Assembly (NCBI RefSeq): GCF_024505145.1
Contig: NZ_JANIAA010000038.1
Location: forward strand, 34,903-98,902
Source of the DNA: Streptomyces rugosispiralis
Lineage (GTDB): Bacteria; Actinomycetota; Actinomycetes; Streptomycetales; Streptomycetaceae
Direction: 5' to 3'
DNA: 64,000 bases
Both the position numbers and the translations under genes were made by a program. The stretch's first letter is position 1. Each line of letters begins with the position of its first letter. This document shows, one piece after another, positions 17,148-26,800 of this stretch. The notes beneath the pieces were generated by a model that saw only the letters and a list, made by a program, of their open reading frames with translations, ran no database searches and had not been told where the DNA came from.

Positions 17148-18119
17148 ATGAGACACCGCACGCTGCACGCCAACGGCATCAACATCCATATCGCCGAAGC
17201 CGGGGAGGGTCCGTTGGTCATCCTGCTGCACGGCTTCCCCGAACTGTGGTACTCGTGGCGCCACCAGTTGGGTGCCCTCGCCGCGGCCGGTTTCCACGTC
17301 ATCGCCCCTGACCTGCGCGGCTACGGTCAGACCACCGTCCTGCCCGACGTCAAGGCGTACGGCATGCAGGCGATGGTGGACGACGTGGTGGGCATGCTGG
17401 ATGCGCTGGACGAGCCGACCGCCGCGCTGGTCGGTCATGACTGGGGTGCCCAGATCGGCTGGGCGTGCGCCCAACTGGCCCCCGAGCGGTTCCCTGCCCT
17501 GGCCGCGCTCAGCGTGCCATACCACCGGCGGCCCCCCGCCCCCATGACCCAGGCCCTGCGCCGCTGGGCGGACGGCAAGTTCAACTGGCTACTGCACTTC
17601 CAAGCTCCTGGCGTCGCCGAAGCCGAGCTGCAGACCGATGTCGAACGCTCGATGCGCCTCATCTTCTCCGCGCTGTCCGGGGACGCTCCCGACGGTCTGG
17701 CGATCAGACTGCTGACCGGCCTGCCCGCCGGCTCCCGGCTGCTCGACCCGATCCCTGAGCCCGCGCGCCTCCCGTCCTGGCTGGCCGAATCCGACCTGTC
17801 CTACTACGCGGAAGAATTCCGCCGCACTGGCTTCACCGGCGCGCTCAACCGGTACCGCAACGTCGACCGCGACTGGGAGGAACTGCCTGCCCTGGGCGCG
17901 ACCCCGATCCGCCGGCCAGTGCTGTTCGTCACCGGCGAGTTGGACACTGCCACACGCTTTATGGACACGGATGCCATGCGCCAGTATGTGCCGAACCTTC
18001 GTGGTCCGGTGGTCCTGCCCGGCTGCGGCCACTGGATCCAACAGGAGCGTCCCAGCGAGGTCAATGCGCTCCTGGTCGACTTCTTGTCCTCCGCCACTGT
18101 CCAGTCGGCCGTTCAGTAA
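17148..18119 (+). CDS. Epoxide-hydrolase-like alpha/beta hydrolase
   Basis: The 323-residue protein has the epoxide hydrolase signature: HGFPELWYSWRHQL (oxyanion HGFP near residue 28), nucleophile elbow VGHDWGAQ with Asp near residue 104, a cap domain with tyrosines (DLSYYAEEF), the acid in VTGELDTATR and the base His in PGCGHWIQQERP. Members open epoxides or release halide from small haloalkanes. The ATG at 17148 gives a typical length. It appears intact between two transposase remnants and has no functional partner nearby. Confidence 0.85.
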   Translation: MRHRTLHANGINIHIAEAGEGPLVILLHGFPELWYSWRHQLGALAAAGFHVIAPDLRGYGQTTVLPDVKAYGMQAMVDDVVGMLDALDEPTAALVGHDWGAQIGWACAQLAPERFPALAALSVPYHRRPPAPMTQALRRWADGKFNWLLHFQAPGVAEAELQTDVERSMRLIFSALSGDAPDGLAIRLLTGLPAGSRLLDPIPEPARLPSWLAESDLSYYAEEFRRTGFTGALNRYRNVDRDWEELPALGATPIRRPVLFVTGELDTATRFMDTDAMRQYVPNLRGPVVLPGCGHWIQQERPSEVNALLVDFLSSATVQSAVQ

Positions 18120-18249
18120 CCAGTCGTCCAGGGGCCTTCCGGCCTGTCGGGACTGTAAAGACGTTCGGCTCTGGCTCGTAGCACTCCGTGCCGGGCAGCG
18201 CCGGCTCGGTGTGCTACCGCCGGGCGATGATGCGGCTGGCCTCGGCCCG

Positions 18250-18939
18250 GCGGGAACCGGGTCCCGGTGGTCGCGCAGAAGGAGTCCCCCGGCCCCGAGC
18301 GCGACGCCGAGCTGGACCGCGCATCGAAACAGGTGCTGGGCGGCTCCCGGACCGGGTCTTCGCCTTCGACGAGTTCGGACCCCTTGGAATCCGCCCCACC
18401 GGCAGGCTCCCGCTGGGCGAAGCAGGGCAAGCCAAACCGTCTGCCAGCGGCCTACCGCCGCACCCGCGCCGTAACCTCTACTTCCACGGCTGTCAATCCA
18501 TCCACGATCGCCGGCTGTGGGCGTCAACCCCCGCAACAAAGGCACCGCCAACACCCTGGCCGCACCGAAGTTGATCCGCGCGCCCGACCCCGATGGCGCC
18601 GCCATCTCCATCGTCCCGGACAACCTCTCCGCCCACACCGGAGCGGACATCCGCCGCTGGGCGGAGCAGAACAAGGCCGAGCGGTGCCCCATCTCGGCCT
18701 ACGCCTCCTGGGCCAACCCGTTTGAGGCGCACTTCGGTCCGCTGCGGCAGTTCACCCTGGTCAACTCCTACCACCGCAGCCATCCCGCGCAGACCCGGGC
18801 CCCGCACGCCTGCCTGCGCCGGCGCAACGCCCACGCCCGCCATCCCGACTTGCTCACCGCCCAACGCAAGGAACACACCCGCATCCGCGGCGAGAAGGGC
18901 ATTCGCTGGGGCGAACGTCCGTTGAACGCCATAGCCTGA
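18250..18939 (+). mobile_element. IS630-family transposase remnant, frameshifted
   Basis: Pieces in three frames rebuild an IS630 transposase: PDRVFAFDEFGPLGIRPT (about 18.35 kb), AKQGKPNRLPAAYRRT (about 18.42 kb), then IVPDNLSAHTGADIRRW, YASWANPFEAHFGPLRQF and RRRNAHARHPDLLTAQRKEH from 18.6 kb. The catalytic residues of the last part are still readable, but at least two frameshifts make it inactive. It has the same orientation as the remnant at 10.4-10.7 kb. Confidence 0.8.
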
Positions 18940-19029
18940 AGATCACTATTGGCCTGCCTCGCCGCCATCCCAGGATGCTACGTTCCGGTTCTTGGCCTAC
19001 TCGCCGCTACCGCCTGGGAGGGTGTGACG

Positions 19030-19875
19030 ATGATTCTGGTGACTGGCGCGGGCGGGAACGTCGGAACGGCTCTCCTCACCCGTCTTCGTGCCGACGGCGT
19101 AGCCGCGCGGGCGGCCTATCGTGATCCGCGCACCACGGCTCAGGTGATCAAGTCGGGCGGTCAGGCAGTGACGCTCGATCTGGCCATACCGGACACGATC
19201 GGTCCCGCGCTCGATGGCATCGAGACCGTATTCCTTCTCGGCGCGACAAGTCCCGCCCAAACGACGCACGAACTCAACATGCTGGAAGCCGCCCGTGCGG
19301 TTGGCGTCCGGGTGGTCAAGCTGTCGGTCTGGCGGGCCGACGAAGGACTCTCACCGATCGCCCGGCTGCATCAGCCCGTCGAACAGTCGCTGGTTGCGTC
19401 CGGTCTGCCCTGGACGATCCTGCGGCCCAACTTCTACCTGCAGAACTTCCTGCGCCAGTCGTCCATCCGCGAAGCCGGGGAGTTCAGCTTCCCATTGATC
19501 ACCGCGCCCATAAGCTTCATCGGCATCGGCGACATCGCCTGTGTCGCGGCGAGGGTTCTCACCACTGATGGCCACGACGGCTGCGTCTACGACCTCACCG
19601 GACCGAAGGCCCTGACCTACGCTGAAGCCGCCGAAGAGTTTTCCGACGTCCTCGGCAAGCCGGTGCGTTACGTGGGCCTGCCGGACGACGAAGTGCGCGC
19701 GGCCATGCTGGATCGCGGAACGCCGGAGTTCCACGTCGACGCCCTGATCGGAGTTGCCCGCGCCTACCGCGACGGCGGTGCCGAGTCGGTCACTTCAACC
19801 GTGGCCGACCTGACGGGCCGTCCAGCCCTCGGCTTCGCCGATTTCGTGCGCCAGAACCGCGACTTCTTCGATTGA
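19030..19875 (+). CDS. NmrA/azoreductase-like NAD(P)-binding protein
   Basis: The 281-residue protein begins MILVTGAGGNVGTALL, an atypical short-chain Rossmann motif (GxxGxxG). NFYLQNFLRQ and FIGIGDIACVAARVL are typical of the NmrA/HSCARG and QOR2-like group, which act as NAD(P)-dependent quinone or azo reductases or redox sensors. GGGAGG lies about seven bases before ATG 19030, fixing the start. The usual SDR Tyr-x-x-x-Lys pair is absent, as is normal for the group. It lies alone between transposase and decayed sequences. Confidence 0.8.
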   Translation: MILVTGAGGNVGTALLTRLRADGVAARAAYRDPRTTAQVIKSGGQAVTLDLAIPDTIGPALDGIETVFLLGATSPAQTTHELNMLEAARAVGVRVVKLSVWRADEGLSPIARLHQPVEQSLVASGLPWTILRPNFYLQNFLRQSSIREAGEFSFPLITAPISFIGIGDIACVAARVLTTDGHDGCVYDLTGPKALTYAEAAEEFSDVLGKPVRYVGLPDDEVRAAMLDRGTPEFHVDALIGVARAYRDGGAESVTSTVADLTGRPALGFADFVRQNRDFFD

Positions 19876-19922
19876 TCACGGTCCTCGTCGACCTGCACCC
19901 GGTATCCGCCGACAGGCCCCAG

Positions 19923-19998
19923 CGAGCGGGCGCCGCCGTACGAGCACAGGGCGGCTTCGTCGTCTCCGACGAGGTGCAGGCCGGCTTCGGCCGCACCG
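19923..19998 (+). pseudogene. Fragment of a class III aminotransferase
   Basis: About 25 codons read RAGAAVRAQGGFVVSDEVQA followed by GFGRT. This is the highly conserved block of class III (ornithine/GABA-type) aminotransferases in which the Asp of DEVQ contacts PLP. Nothing else of that protein is visible on either side. It abuts the truncated AraC gene and is a deletion junction. Confidence 0.6.
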
Positions 19999-20019
19999 CA
20001 ACGGTCTGGGCCGCGCCTG

Positions 20020-20443
20020 CCAACCCAGGGAGCGCGGCCACATCTGCCCGTATCTCGTCCCTCGCACGGTCGAAGCGCACCCCCCGGGCGGAGCGCCCCA
20101 ACAGGCCTTTCACGTCGGCGAATTGGAGCAGGGCAAAGAACTCAGGGCCGAGGAAGCCGTGCCGGAACTGCACCACCACCGCCTCCGCGGCCCCCTCCCC
20201 CGCCTCGGAAGCGAACGTGTGCGGAAGGTCCGGGCCGAGGAGGACGAGGACCCCCGGGCAGTAACGCTCGACGGTGGTACCGACGACGTAGCGCGTTCCC
20301 GTGCCCTCAGCGATGAGCGTCAGCTCGTATTCCTCGTGGTAGTGCCAGGCGAAGTCGAATGTTCCCTGACGACGGACGAATCCGAAGAACGTGGTCCCGA
20401 CGCGAACCCCCGGCTGTTCATAACGTGGCCGCACAAAGCGCAT
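20020..20443 (-). pseudogene. AraC-type regulator, cupin domain only
   Basis: From ATG 20443 the frame gives about 140 residues of an AraC-type sensor domain: FDFAWHYHEEYELTLIAEG is the cupin strand pair, then PGVLVLLGPDLPHTFASEAG. The C-terminal pair of helix-turn-helices is missing; the frame runs into the reverse complement of the class III aminotransferase fragment at about 20.02 kb. It diverges from a PhyH gene at 20585, which it probably once controlled. Confidence 0.65.
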
Positions 20444-20584
20444 CGTAGCTCTCCGCCTCGGGACCGCGCCGATGTCAATCCAGTACCAGAAGTGGCAAAC
20501 ACAGACGTGGCAGCGTCCGGCCCCGCCCTGCCACGGTTGAACGACCGATCCGCCCCGAGCCAACGCCCGAGGAGCCCACACGCC

Positions 20585-21148
20585 ATGACGGCACCCCTGC
20601 CCGAACCGGCCGATGAGCTGGACACCCCCTTCGAAGGCCTGTCGCCCACGGCCACCGCCGACTTCAACCGTGACGGCTTCGTCCACCTCTCCGACGTGCT
20701 CTCCCCCGAGACCATCGGGCAGTACGAGCCGACGCTCACCTCCGAAGTCCTCCGGCTCAACACCCAGCACCTCCCGCTCGCCGAGCGGGACACCTACGGC
20801 ATGGCCTTCTTGCAGGTGTCGAACCTCTGGCGGGAGAACGAGAAGGTACGGCGGCTCGTCTTCTCACGCCGTCTCGCCGGCATCGCGGCCCGGCTCCTTG
20901 GTGTGCGTGCCGTGCGCGTCTATCACGACCAAGCCCTGTACAAGGAGCCCAGCGGTGGCCAGTACTATTGGCCGCTGTCCTCCGACCGCACAGTGACCGT
21001 CTGGCTCCCCCTGCAGGAGACTCCCCTCGACATGGGCCCGTTGGCCTTCGCCCGCGGCAGCCACAACCCTGTCGGCCAGGTACCCCAAACGGAACTCAAC
21101 CCTGTGGTGTACGACGGCCACTACGGCCGTGTTTTAGGTAGCGGGTGA
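20585..21148 (+). pseudogene. PhyH dioxygenase, truncated and lacking its iron motif
   Basis: From ATG 20585 the product matches phytanoyl-CoA dioxygenase-like proteins (VYHDQALYKEP, YYWPLSSDRTVTVWLPLQ, GPLAFARGSH). Related proteins have about eight residues containing Trp-His-x-Asp between the Gly-rich turn and QYYWPL; here KEPSGG runs directly into QYYWPL, so the HxD iron ligands are gone by an in-frame deletion of about 24 bases. The C-terminal third, with the last His, is also missing because the sequence joins the end of the MerR gene at about 21.13 kb. The protein cannot bind iron normally. Confidence 0.75.
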
Positions 21149-22045
21149 GTCTTGGGCGGATAGCTCTTCGGCCAGTTCCATACAGCGCAGGCGGGCTGGA
21201 GAGAAGTCGTAGGGCATCTTGCCGATAGCTTCGAACACGCTCATGGAGTCAGCCTCCCGCCTGCCGGAGCCGAGGTCGGCCTCGTCCTCGCCGTCATCGG
21301 CGGTGGCAGGGTGCAAAGTGTCCCAGGCGTCGAAGAGGGCATCGTCCTCCTTACCCAGGCCGGACTCCTCGATGACGGCCTGCAGGGCGCTTTCGAAGGC
21401 GTGCCGCTCGACGGCGACTTGAGCCACCCGTGGATCATCGACGGCGACACTGTCATCGAGTGCCTCCTCGGCGTCATCGATGCGGTCGGAATCCTCCCGC
21501 AGAGTGGGATGCGTGGCCAGGACGACGAAGCGGGTGGCCTGGACGGCCGCGCCGAGCGGGCCGAAGATCCGCTCGGTGACCAGCAGACTGTCCAGGTCCG
21601 CCTGACGCAGGGAGCCCTCGGGCAGGCTCTTGAGGCGTTCGGTGACGAAGTCGGAGAGCAGGCCCAGCCGGCTGCCTTCGGTGCGCATCCGCTGCACGGC
21701 GGTCCGTTGCCGCCGCAATTCCGCCTCCTGCTGGGCGAGGGTTTCCTCCAACCGTTCCAGGGTGTCCGCGATACCGTCTCCGCTGTCCGCACCGGCGGAA
21801 GCCATGCCGGTGGTCAAGGCGTCACGGATGTCGTCCAGGGCGATCCCGGCGTCGGCCATCTTGCGAATCCACAGCAGGCGGATCATGTCCTCGTACCCGT
21901 AGCGGCGGCGGCCATCGCCGCCCCGCTCAGGCTCCGGGAGCAGGCCTATCTCGTGGTAATGGCGAATCGCCCGTGGCGTGCTGCCGGCGAAGGCCGCCGC
22001 GTCACCGATCTTGACCTGCCGGGGTGGCATGAAAGACGAATGCAT
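21134..22045 (-). CDS. MerR-family transcriptional regulator with long C-terminal domain
   Basis: The 303-residue protein has an N-terminal MerR winged helix (KIGDAAAFAGSTPRAIRHYH then GLLPEPERGGDGRRRYGYED), a coiled coil (about residues 95-130) and a long acidic C-terminal domain (about 135-300) of unknown ligand. No metal-binding cysteines are present, so a small-molecule sensor is more likely than a metal sensor. Start ATG 22045 or the in-frame ATG 22030 are both possible. It faces the methyltransferase gene across an IS5 remnant, so any link with the cluster is uncertain. Confidence 0.82.
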   Translation of the reverse strand: MHSSFMPPRQVKIGDAAAFAGSTPRAIRHYHEIGLLPEPERGGDGRRRYGYEDMIRLLWIRKMADAGIALDDIRDALTTGMASAGADSGDGIADTLERLEETLAQQEAELRRQRTAVQRMRTEGSRLGLLSDFVTERLKSLPEGSLRQADLDSLLVTERIFGPLGAAVQATRFVVLATHPTLREDSDRIDDAEEALDDSVAVDDPRVAQVAVERHAFESALQAVIEESGLGKEDDALFDAWDTLHPATADDGEDEADLGSGRREADSMSVFEAIGKMPYDFSPARLRCMELAEELSAQDSPAT

Positions 22046-22241
22046 GAGCAGGGACCTTTCCTCAAGGGATCGCGACGTAAGTCCACCGGATCACATGCCG
22101 CTACGGAAGGTGCAACCCCATACACACCGCCCCGCGCCCATGCCAGGAAATGCGCCCCTCCTCCGTAACGACGCCGTAACGACGGCAGGGCCGTCGTTTC
22201 CTGCTGGGGCATCCGCACGACGGCAGGCTGAGGGTTCACAG

Positions 22242-22400
22242 CCACTGATGAATCGCCGCGACCTGAACCGTCGCCCCGAACCGAACCGCGAGTTCGTCAA
22301 ACCGGGTCGCCACGGCCCGGTGCTGCTCAAGACGGCTGATCCCGCGTTCGACCGCGTGCCGGGCCTTGTAGTCCTCGTGGCCGTCCCGGCCGGGCACGTG
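22242..22400 (-). mobile_element. IS5-like transposase C-terminal remnant (left of the cluster)
   Basis: On the minus strand the frame ends HEDYKARHAVERGISRLEQ, then HRAVATRFDELAVRFGATVQ and AAIHQWL followed by a stop at 22242. This is the C-terminus of IS5-group DDE transposases, with the catalytic Glu in the VERGI block. The upstream part is lost. A second remnant of the same group, also on the minus strand, lies at 55.6 kb on the other side of the cluster. Confidence 0.72.
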
Positions 22401-22520
22401 CGGCGCCGCACCACCAGCCGCTCCTCCTCGAGCGGCGGCGATTGTTCAGCCAGTCGGGTTCCGGCGGAAGCACCGGAAATCCGCCTTGGGGCGATGCAGC
22501 GGGTGTGCCATGGTGATCCC

Positions 22521-23063
22521 ATGACGTGGAACGGTGAGGAGTACCAGGCCCGGTTCGACCGCATCGCAGTCGAGGGAGGGGATGTCCATGGTGAAGCCGC
22601 GCTGGTCCGTTCCTTCGCGCCCACCACGGTCCTCGACGCGGGCTGTGGCACCGGTCGGGTGGCCATCGAGCTGGCCCGCCACGGGATCGCCGTGACGGGC
22701 GTGGACGTCGACGAGTCGATGCTCGCCACCGCCCGGCGCCGGGCGCCGCAGATCACCTGGTACCAGCACGACCTGGTGGGACTCGACCTCGGACAGTCAT
22801 TCGACGTGGTGGTGATGGCGGGCAACGTCCCCCTGTTCACCCCAGCGGGAACGGAACCGGCCCTGGTGACCGGGGCGGCGAGTCACGTCCGTCCAGGTGG
22901 GCGCCTCGTCGCCGGGTTCTCGCTGAACCGCGATTACACGCTGGACGACTACGACGCTCACTGCCGTGCGGCGGGACTCACCCTCGAAGCCAGATACGCC
23001 ACCTGGTCCCGGAATCCTTACACCGGCGGAGAGTACGCCGTTTCCGTCCACCGCGGCCCCTGA
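22521..23063 (+). CDS. Class I SAM-dependent methyltransferase
   Basis: The 180-residue protein has the SAM-binding motif VLDAGCGTGRVAIELARHG near residue 37, the acidic end of strand 2 (VTGVDVDESML) and DVVVMAGNVPLF as motif IV. It lacks a distinct substrate-binding insert, so the substrate cannot be read off. ATG 22521 fits the conserved N-terminus; an in-frame ATG at 22494 is an alternative. It converges on the thioesterase gene with a 24-base gap and could be a tailoring enzyme at the cluster edge or an unrelated gene. Confidence 0.75.
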   Translation: MTWNGEEYQARFDRIAVEGGDVHGEAALVRSFAPTTVLDAGCGTGRVAIELARHGIAVTGVDVDESMLATARRRAPQITWYQHDLVGLDLGQSFDVVVMAGNVPLFTPAGTEPALVTGAASHVRPGGRLVAGFSLNRDYTLDDYDAHCRAAGLTLEARYATWSRNPYTGGEYAVSVHRGP

Positions 23064-23087
23064 CCGCCCGCCGCCGGACCCCGGCGC

Positions 23088-23825
23088 TCAGGGCAGCGCG
23101 TGCCGGAGCGCGGCGGCCAGTTCCAACGGGCGGTCGCGCAGCAGGTTGTGCCCGGCGGTGATCAGCGCGGTCGTGAGGCCGCTCGTCGTCAGCGCCGACC
23201 ACGCAGTGATGTCCTCCTCGGCGACGGTCTCGTCCTCCGTGGCGCGGATGGCCAGGATCGGGGAGGCCACGGGTGGCCACTGGGTGGTTCCGGTGAGGTA
23301 CTCGTAGGTCGCCCGGTAGTCCGCGCGCAGAGCCGGGGCCACCATCTCCAGGACGTCCGGGTCGTCGAGCAGTGCGGCGGGCAGGTAGCCGTCCGCGACG
23401 ACCTGGGCGAAGAACCGGTCGTCCGGGAAGTCCCAGCACCCGGCGGCCATGCGGACGGGTGTCCCCGGCGCCTGTTGTGCCGAGACCGCGAGCAGAAGGG
23501 CGGTCTCCGGCTCCAGCGCACGGGCTGTCTCGTACGCCAGCGCCGACCCCGACGAGTGGCCGTAGAGGATGATCCGCGCCTCGCCCGCGTGCGTACGAAT
23601 GGCGTCCGCCAGCCGCTTGGCCACGGCCGGGAGGTCGGCGATCGGAGCGTGGTCGAGCAGCGCCTCCCTGCCGGGCAGACGGATCGCCACCGGGTGGGGG
23701 TCCGGGGCCAGGGCCCGGCCCAGTGCCAGCACCGCGCTGACGCCCGCGCCCGCGTGCGGGAACAGGTACGCCACCCGCTCCGGCCGCTCGGCGGGCACGA
23801 GGTCCACCAGCCAGTTCTCGCTCAC
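23088..23825 (-). CDS. Type II thioesterase
   Basis: The 245-residue alpha/beta hydrolase has the type II thioesterase signatures: LFPHAGAGVSAVLALG (oxyanion region), nucleophile GHSSGSALAYE with Ser near residue 91, acid Asp in RATEDETV and His in TAGHNLLRD. These enzymes clear wrong or stalled acyl groups from carrier domains; here the protein could also release the product, since no integrated thioesterase exists. GTG 23825 overlaps the NRPS stop by four bases, so the two are translationally coupled. Confidence 0.88.
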   Translation of the reverse strand: MSENWLVDLVPAERPERVAYLFPHAGAGVSAVLALGRALAPDPHPVAIRLPGREALLDHAPIADLPAVAKRLADAIRTHAGEARIILYGHSSGSALAYETARALEPETALLLAVSAQQAPGTPVRMAAGCWDFPDDRFFAQVVADGYLPAALLDDPDVLEMVAPALRADYRATYEYLTGTTQWPPVASPILAIRATEDETVAEEDITAWSALTTSGLTTALITAGHNLLRDRPLELAAALRHALP

Positions 23826-26800
23826 CGCGACTCCCCCTGCGCTGCCTGGTCCAGGACGGCGGCGAGGGAACGGAGGTAGTCGCAGGCGGTGTCCAGAAGG
23901 CGTTCCGCCTCGCCGCCGTCGCCCGCGTGTGCCAGCCGCAACCTCAGCTCCTCCCCCTCCGCGTAAGCGCTGAACTCCCAGTGGAATGGCCTGGGGTTGA
24001 CCGGGCCCCGGTCTCCCCGGTACGGCAGCGGGACCTCCACCAGGCCGTCGTCGTCCCGTCCTGCCGTACCCGCGAACACCGATCCGAGCCTGCCCAGGTA
24101 GTTCACGCTCACCCAGGGGCGTTCCGCCTCGGCGAGCCGGGATCGGACGGCGGTGTCGGAGGTGCCGTGCCACACCAGGGCGTGTTCGAGGGCATGGCGT
24201 GCACGGGCCTGCCGGGCATGGTCGAGCACCTCGCGCGGCTCGGCGTCCGGCGCGGCGTCGACCAGTACGAGGGCCAGGGTGGTGAACCAGCCCAGGGTCC
24301 GCGACAGGTCGGCACCGCCGACCACGTCCTCCTCGCGCCCGTGCAGTTCCGTCACGACGCGGACCTCGCGGCAGCCCAGGTCGGCGGCGGCAGCGCTCGC
24401 CGCGGCTGCCAGTACCGCGTCAGCCGGGTGCGCGCCCCGCCTTCGCAGGCCCTTCAGCAGGGGACGGGTGTGCGCCGAGTCGAGCGCACGCTCGACGACG
24501 TGGGTGCTGCCTTCGTACGTCGTGGGCGGCGGGCCGGGGAGGGCGCCGGGCGTGCCGTCCCGCACGGCTGGGCCGAGGCGCCTGGCGAGGTCGTCGGCGT
24601 GCTGCTGCAGGGAACGCGCCCACTGGTGGTAGGCGACGGGCACCGGGGGCAGCCGGACGGGGTCTGCCGCGGCGCGGCTGGCGCAGGCGGTCCGCAGGTC
24701 GTCCAGGAACACTCCCCATGACAGCACGTCCACCACAAGGTGGTGCGCAGTGAGGACCAGCAGGCGCCGGCCTGCTCCCTTTCGGATCAGTGTGGCGCGC
24801 AGCAGCGGGCCCCCGGCGATGTCGACACCCCGTCTGGCCCGGTCGATCGCGGCGGACACGGCATCGTCGTCGGATGCCGTCACGTCCTCGATCGCGACGG
24901 TCTGTGCTGTCGGATCGCTGACCTGCTCCCAATCCGTTGCCCGCTTGCGGAAGCGGTGACGCAGTACGCCGTGGTGGTCGGCCACCGCTTGGACGGCGGT
25001 CAGCAGCGTCTTCGAGGCCAGCGACCGCGGCACCCGCACCGCGACCGACTGGTTCCAGTGGTTCGCGTCGGGCAGTTCCAGCTCGAAGAACCAGCGTTGC
25101 ACCGGGGTCAGGGGGATGGACCTGCGCCGGGCGAAGGTCTCGCTCACTTTTGTCGCCCCGGCGGCCGAGGTGGTGACCCGGGCCAGTGACCGGACGGTCG
25201 GGTGGGTGAACAGCTGTCGGCGGGTGACCTGCAGTCCCTTTTCGGCGGCCTTCGTGGCGATCCGCACGGCCTGCACCGAGTCGCCGCCCAGCGCGTAGTA
25301 GTCGTCATCCAGGCCGACATGTCCGACGCCGAGGACATCGCGCCAGACGCTCGCCAGCGCGGCCTCGACCTCGGTCATGTCCTGGACGGGCGTGGGCGTC
25401 TGAGCGCCGGCGTCCGCGGGTGTCGGCAGGACGCGCGAGGCCTTGCCGTCCGGCGTCCTCGCCAGCCGCGCCTCGCACCGCAGTTGTCCGGGCAGTAGAT
25501 GGGCGGGCAACTCGCGGCGCAGCACGTCCATCAGCTCCCCCTCGGACACCGAACCGTCCGTCTCCGCCACCGCGATGGACCGTCCGGCTCCGCCTCCTGG
25601 AGCCGTGGCCACCCGTACGGCCGGGTGGCCACGCAGCACGCGCTCGACCCGGGCCGGGGCATGGTGGTAGCCGTGCCCGGAGTGAATCTCCGCGATCCGG
25701 CCGAGCACGACCAGCCTGCCGTCCCGGAGGAGCACCCCGGCGTCCCCCGTCCGCCGTACCCGGGCATCGGATATCAGCGGGTGCCGGAGCGAGGGATTCT
25801 CCCGTGCCGCGCCGAGCGGGGTCGGCGCGTCCGTCTCGCCGACACAGATCTCCCCGGGCACTCCCGTCGGGCAGGCACGGCCCCACGGGTCCACCACGCA
25901 CAGCAGTGGATCGGCCGAGGGCCTGCCCACGGGCACGATGCCGGTGGCCGGTTCCACGACCGCCGCGGCCCTGCCGGCGGGCACCTCCTCCTCGGCGACC
26001 ACCGGTCCCCATTCGGCACCGCCGTACCTGTGCACGAGGCGGCTTCGCGGAGCGTGGTGCCGCCACCGGTCGGCGAGGTCCGAGCAGAGGGTCTCGCCAC
26101 TGACCACCAGGGTCCGCACCAGCGGGGTGCCGCCGCCCTCGTCCAGGCGGCGGAGGAGGTCGGCCAGTTCGGTGGGGGTGACCTGGGCGGAGGCCGCCGC
26201 CCGCCCCCGGGCGAGCTCCGCCAGCCGCGTGGCGGGAGACAGGGGCACCGCGGTGCTCCCTGCCGCGAGGGCGGTGAGCAGGTCGAGCGCGAGCCTGTCG
26301 GCCGTGCCATGGGCGATCAGCACCTCGCCGCGCTCGTCGTCGCGCACCGCGCCGGTGAGCGCCCGGTGCGTGAGCACCATCGGCCGTCGGGCGCCGGTGG
26401 TGCCGCTGGTGCGTACCACCAGCGCGGGGGCGCGCGGACCGTAGGGGCGCTCCGCCGGGGGCGCGGACGCCGTGGACGTACCGTGGACGCGCACCGTGGG
26501 TGGGCCCGGGGCATCCGCGGACTCCGCCATGTCCACCAGGGCCGATGCCCCCGCATCGGACGGCTCGGCGGGGGCGGAGTCGTCCTGTGCGGTGACGGGG
26601 GCGCAGACCAGGCCCGCGCGCAGCACCCCGAGGCACGCGGCGGCCAGGTCGGTTGTCCGTTCGGCCCGCACGGCCACCACGGCGGAGCGGCCTGGATCGG
26701 TGTGGACGGCGAGAGCGGCCGCCACCCGGTTCGCGGTCCGGTCGATCTCGCCGTAGGTGGCCGTATCCGTGCCGTCGGCGATCGCCAGGGCCGCGGGGTC

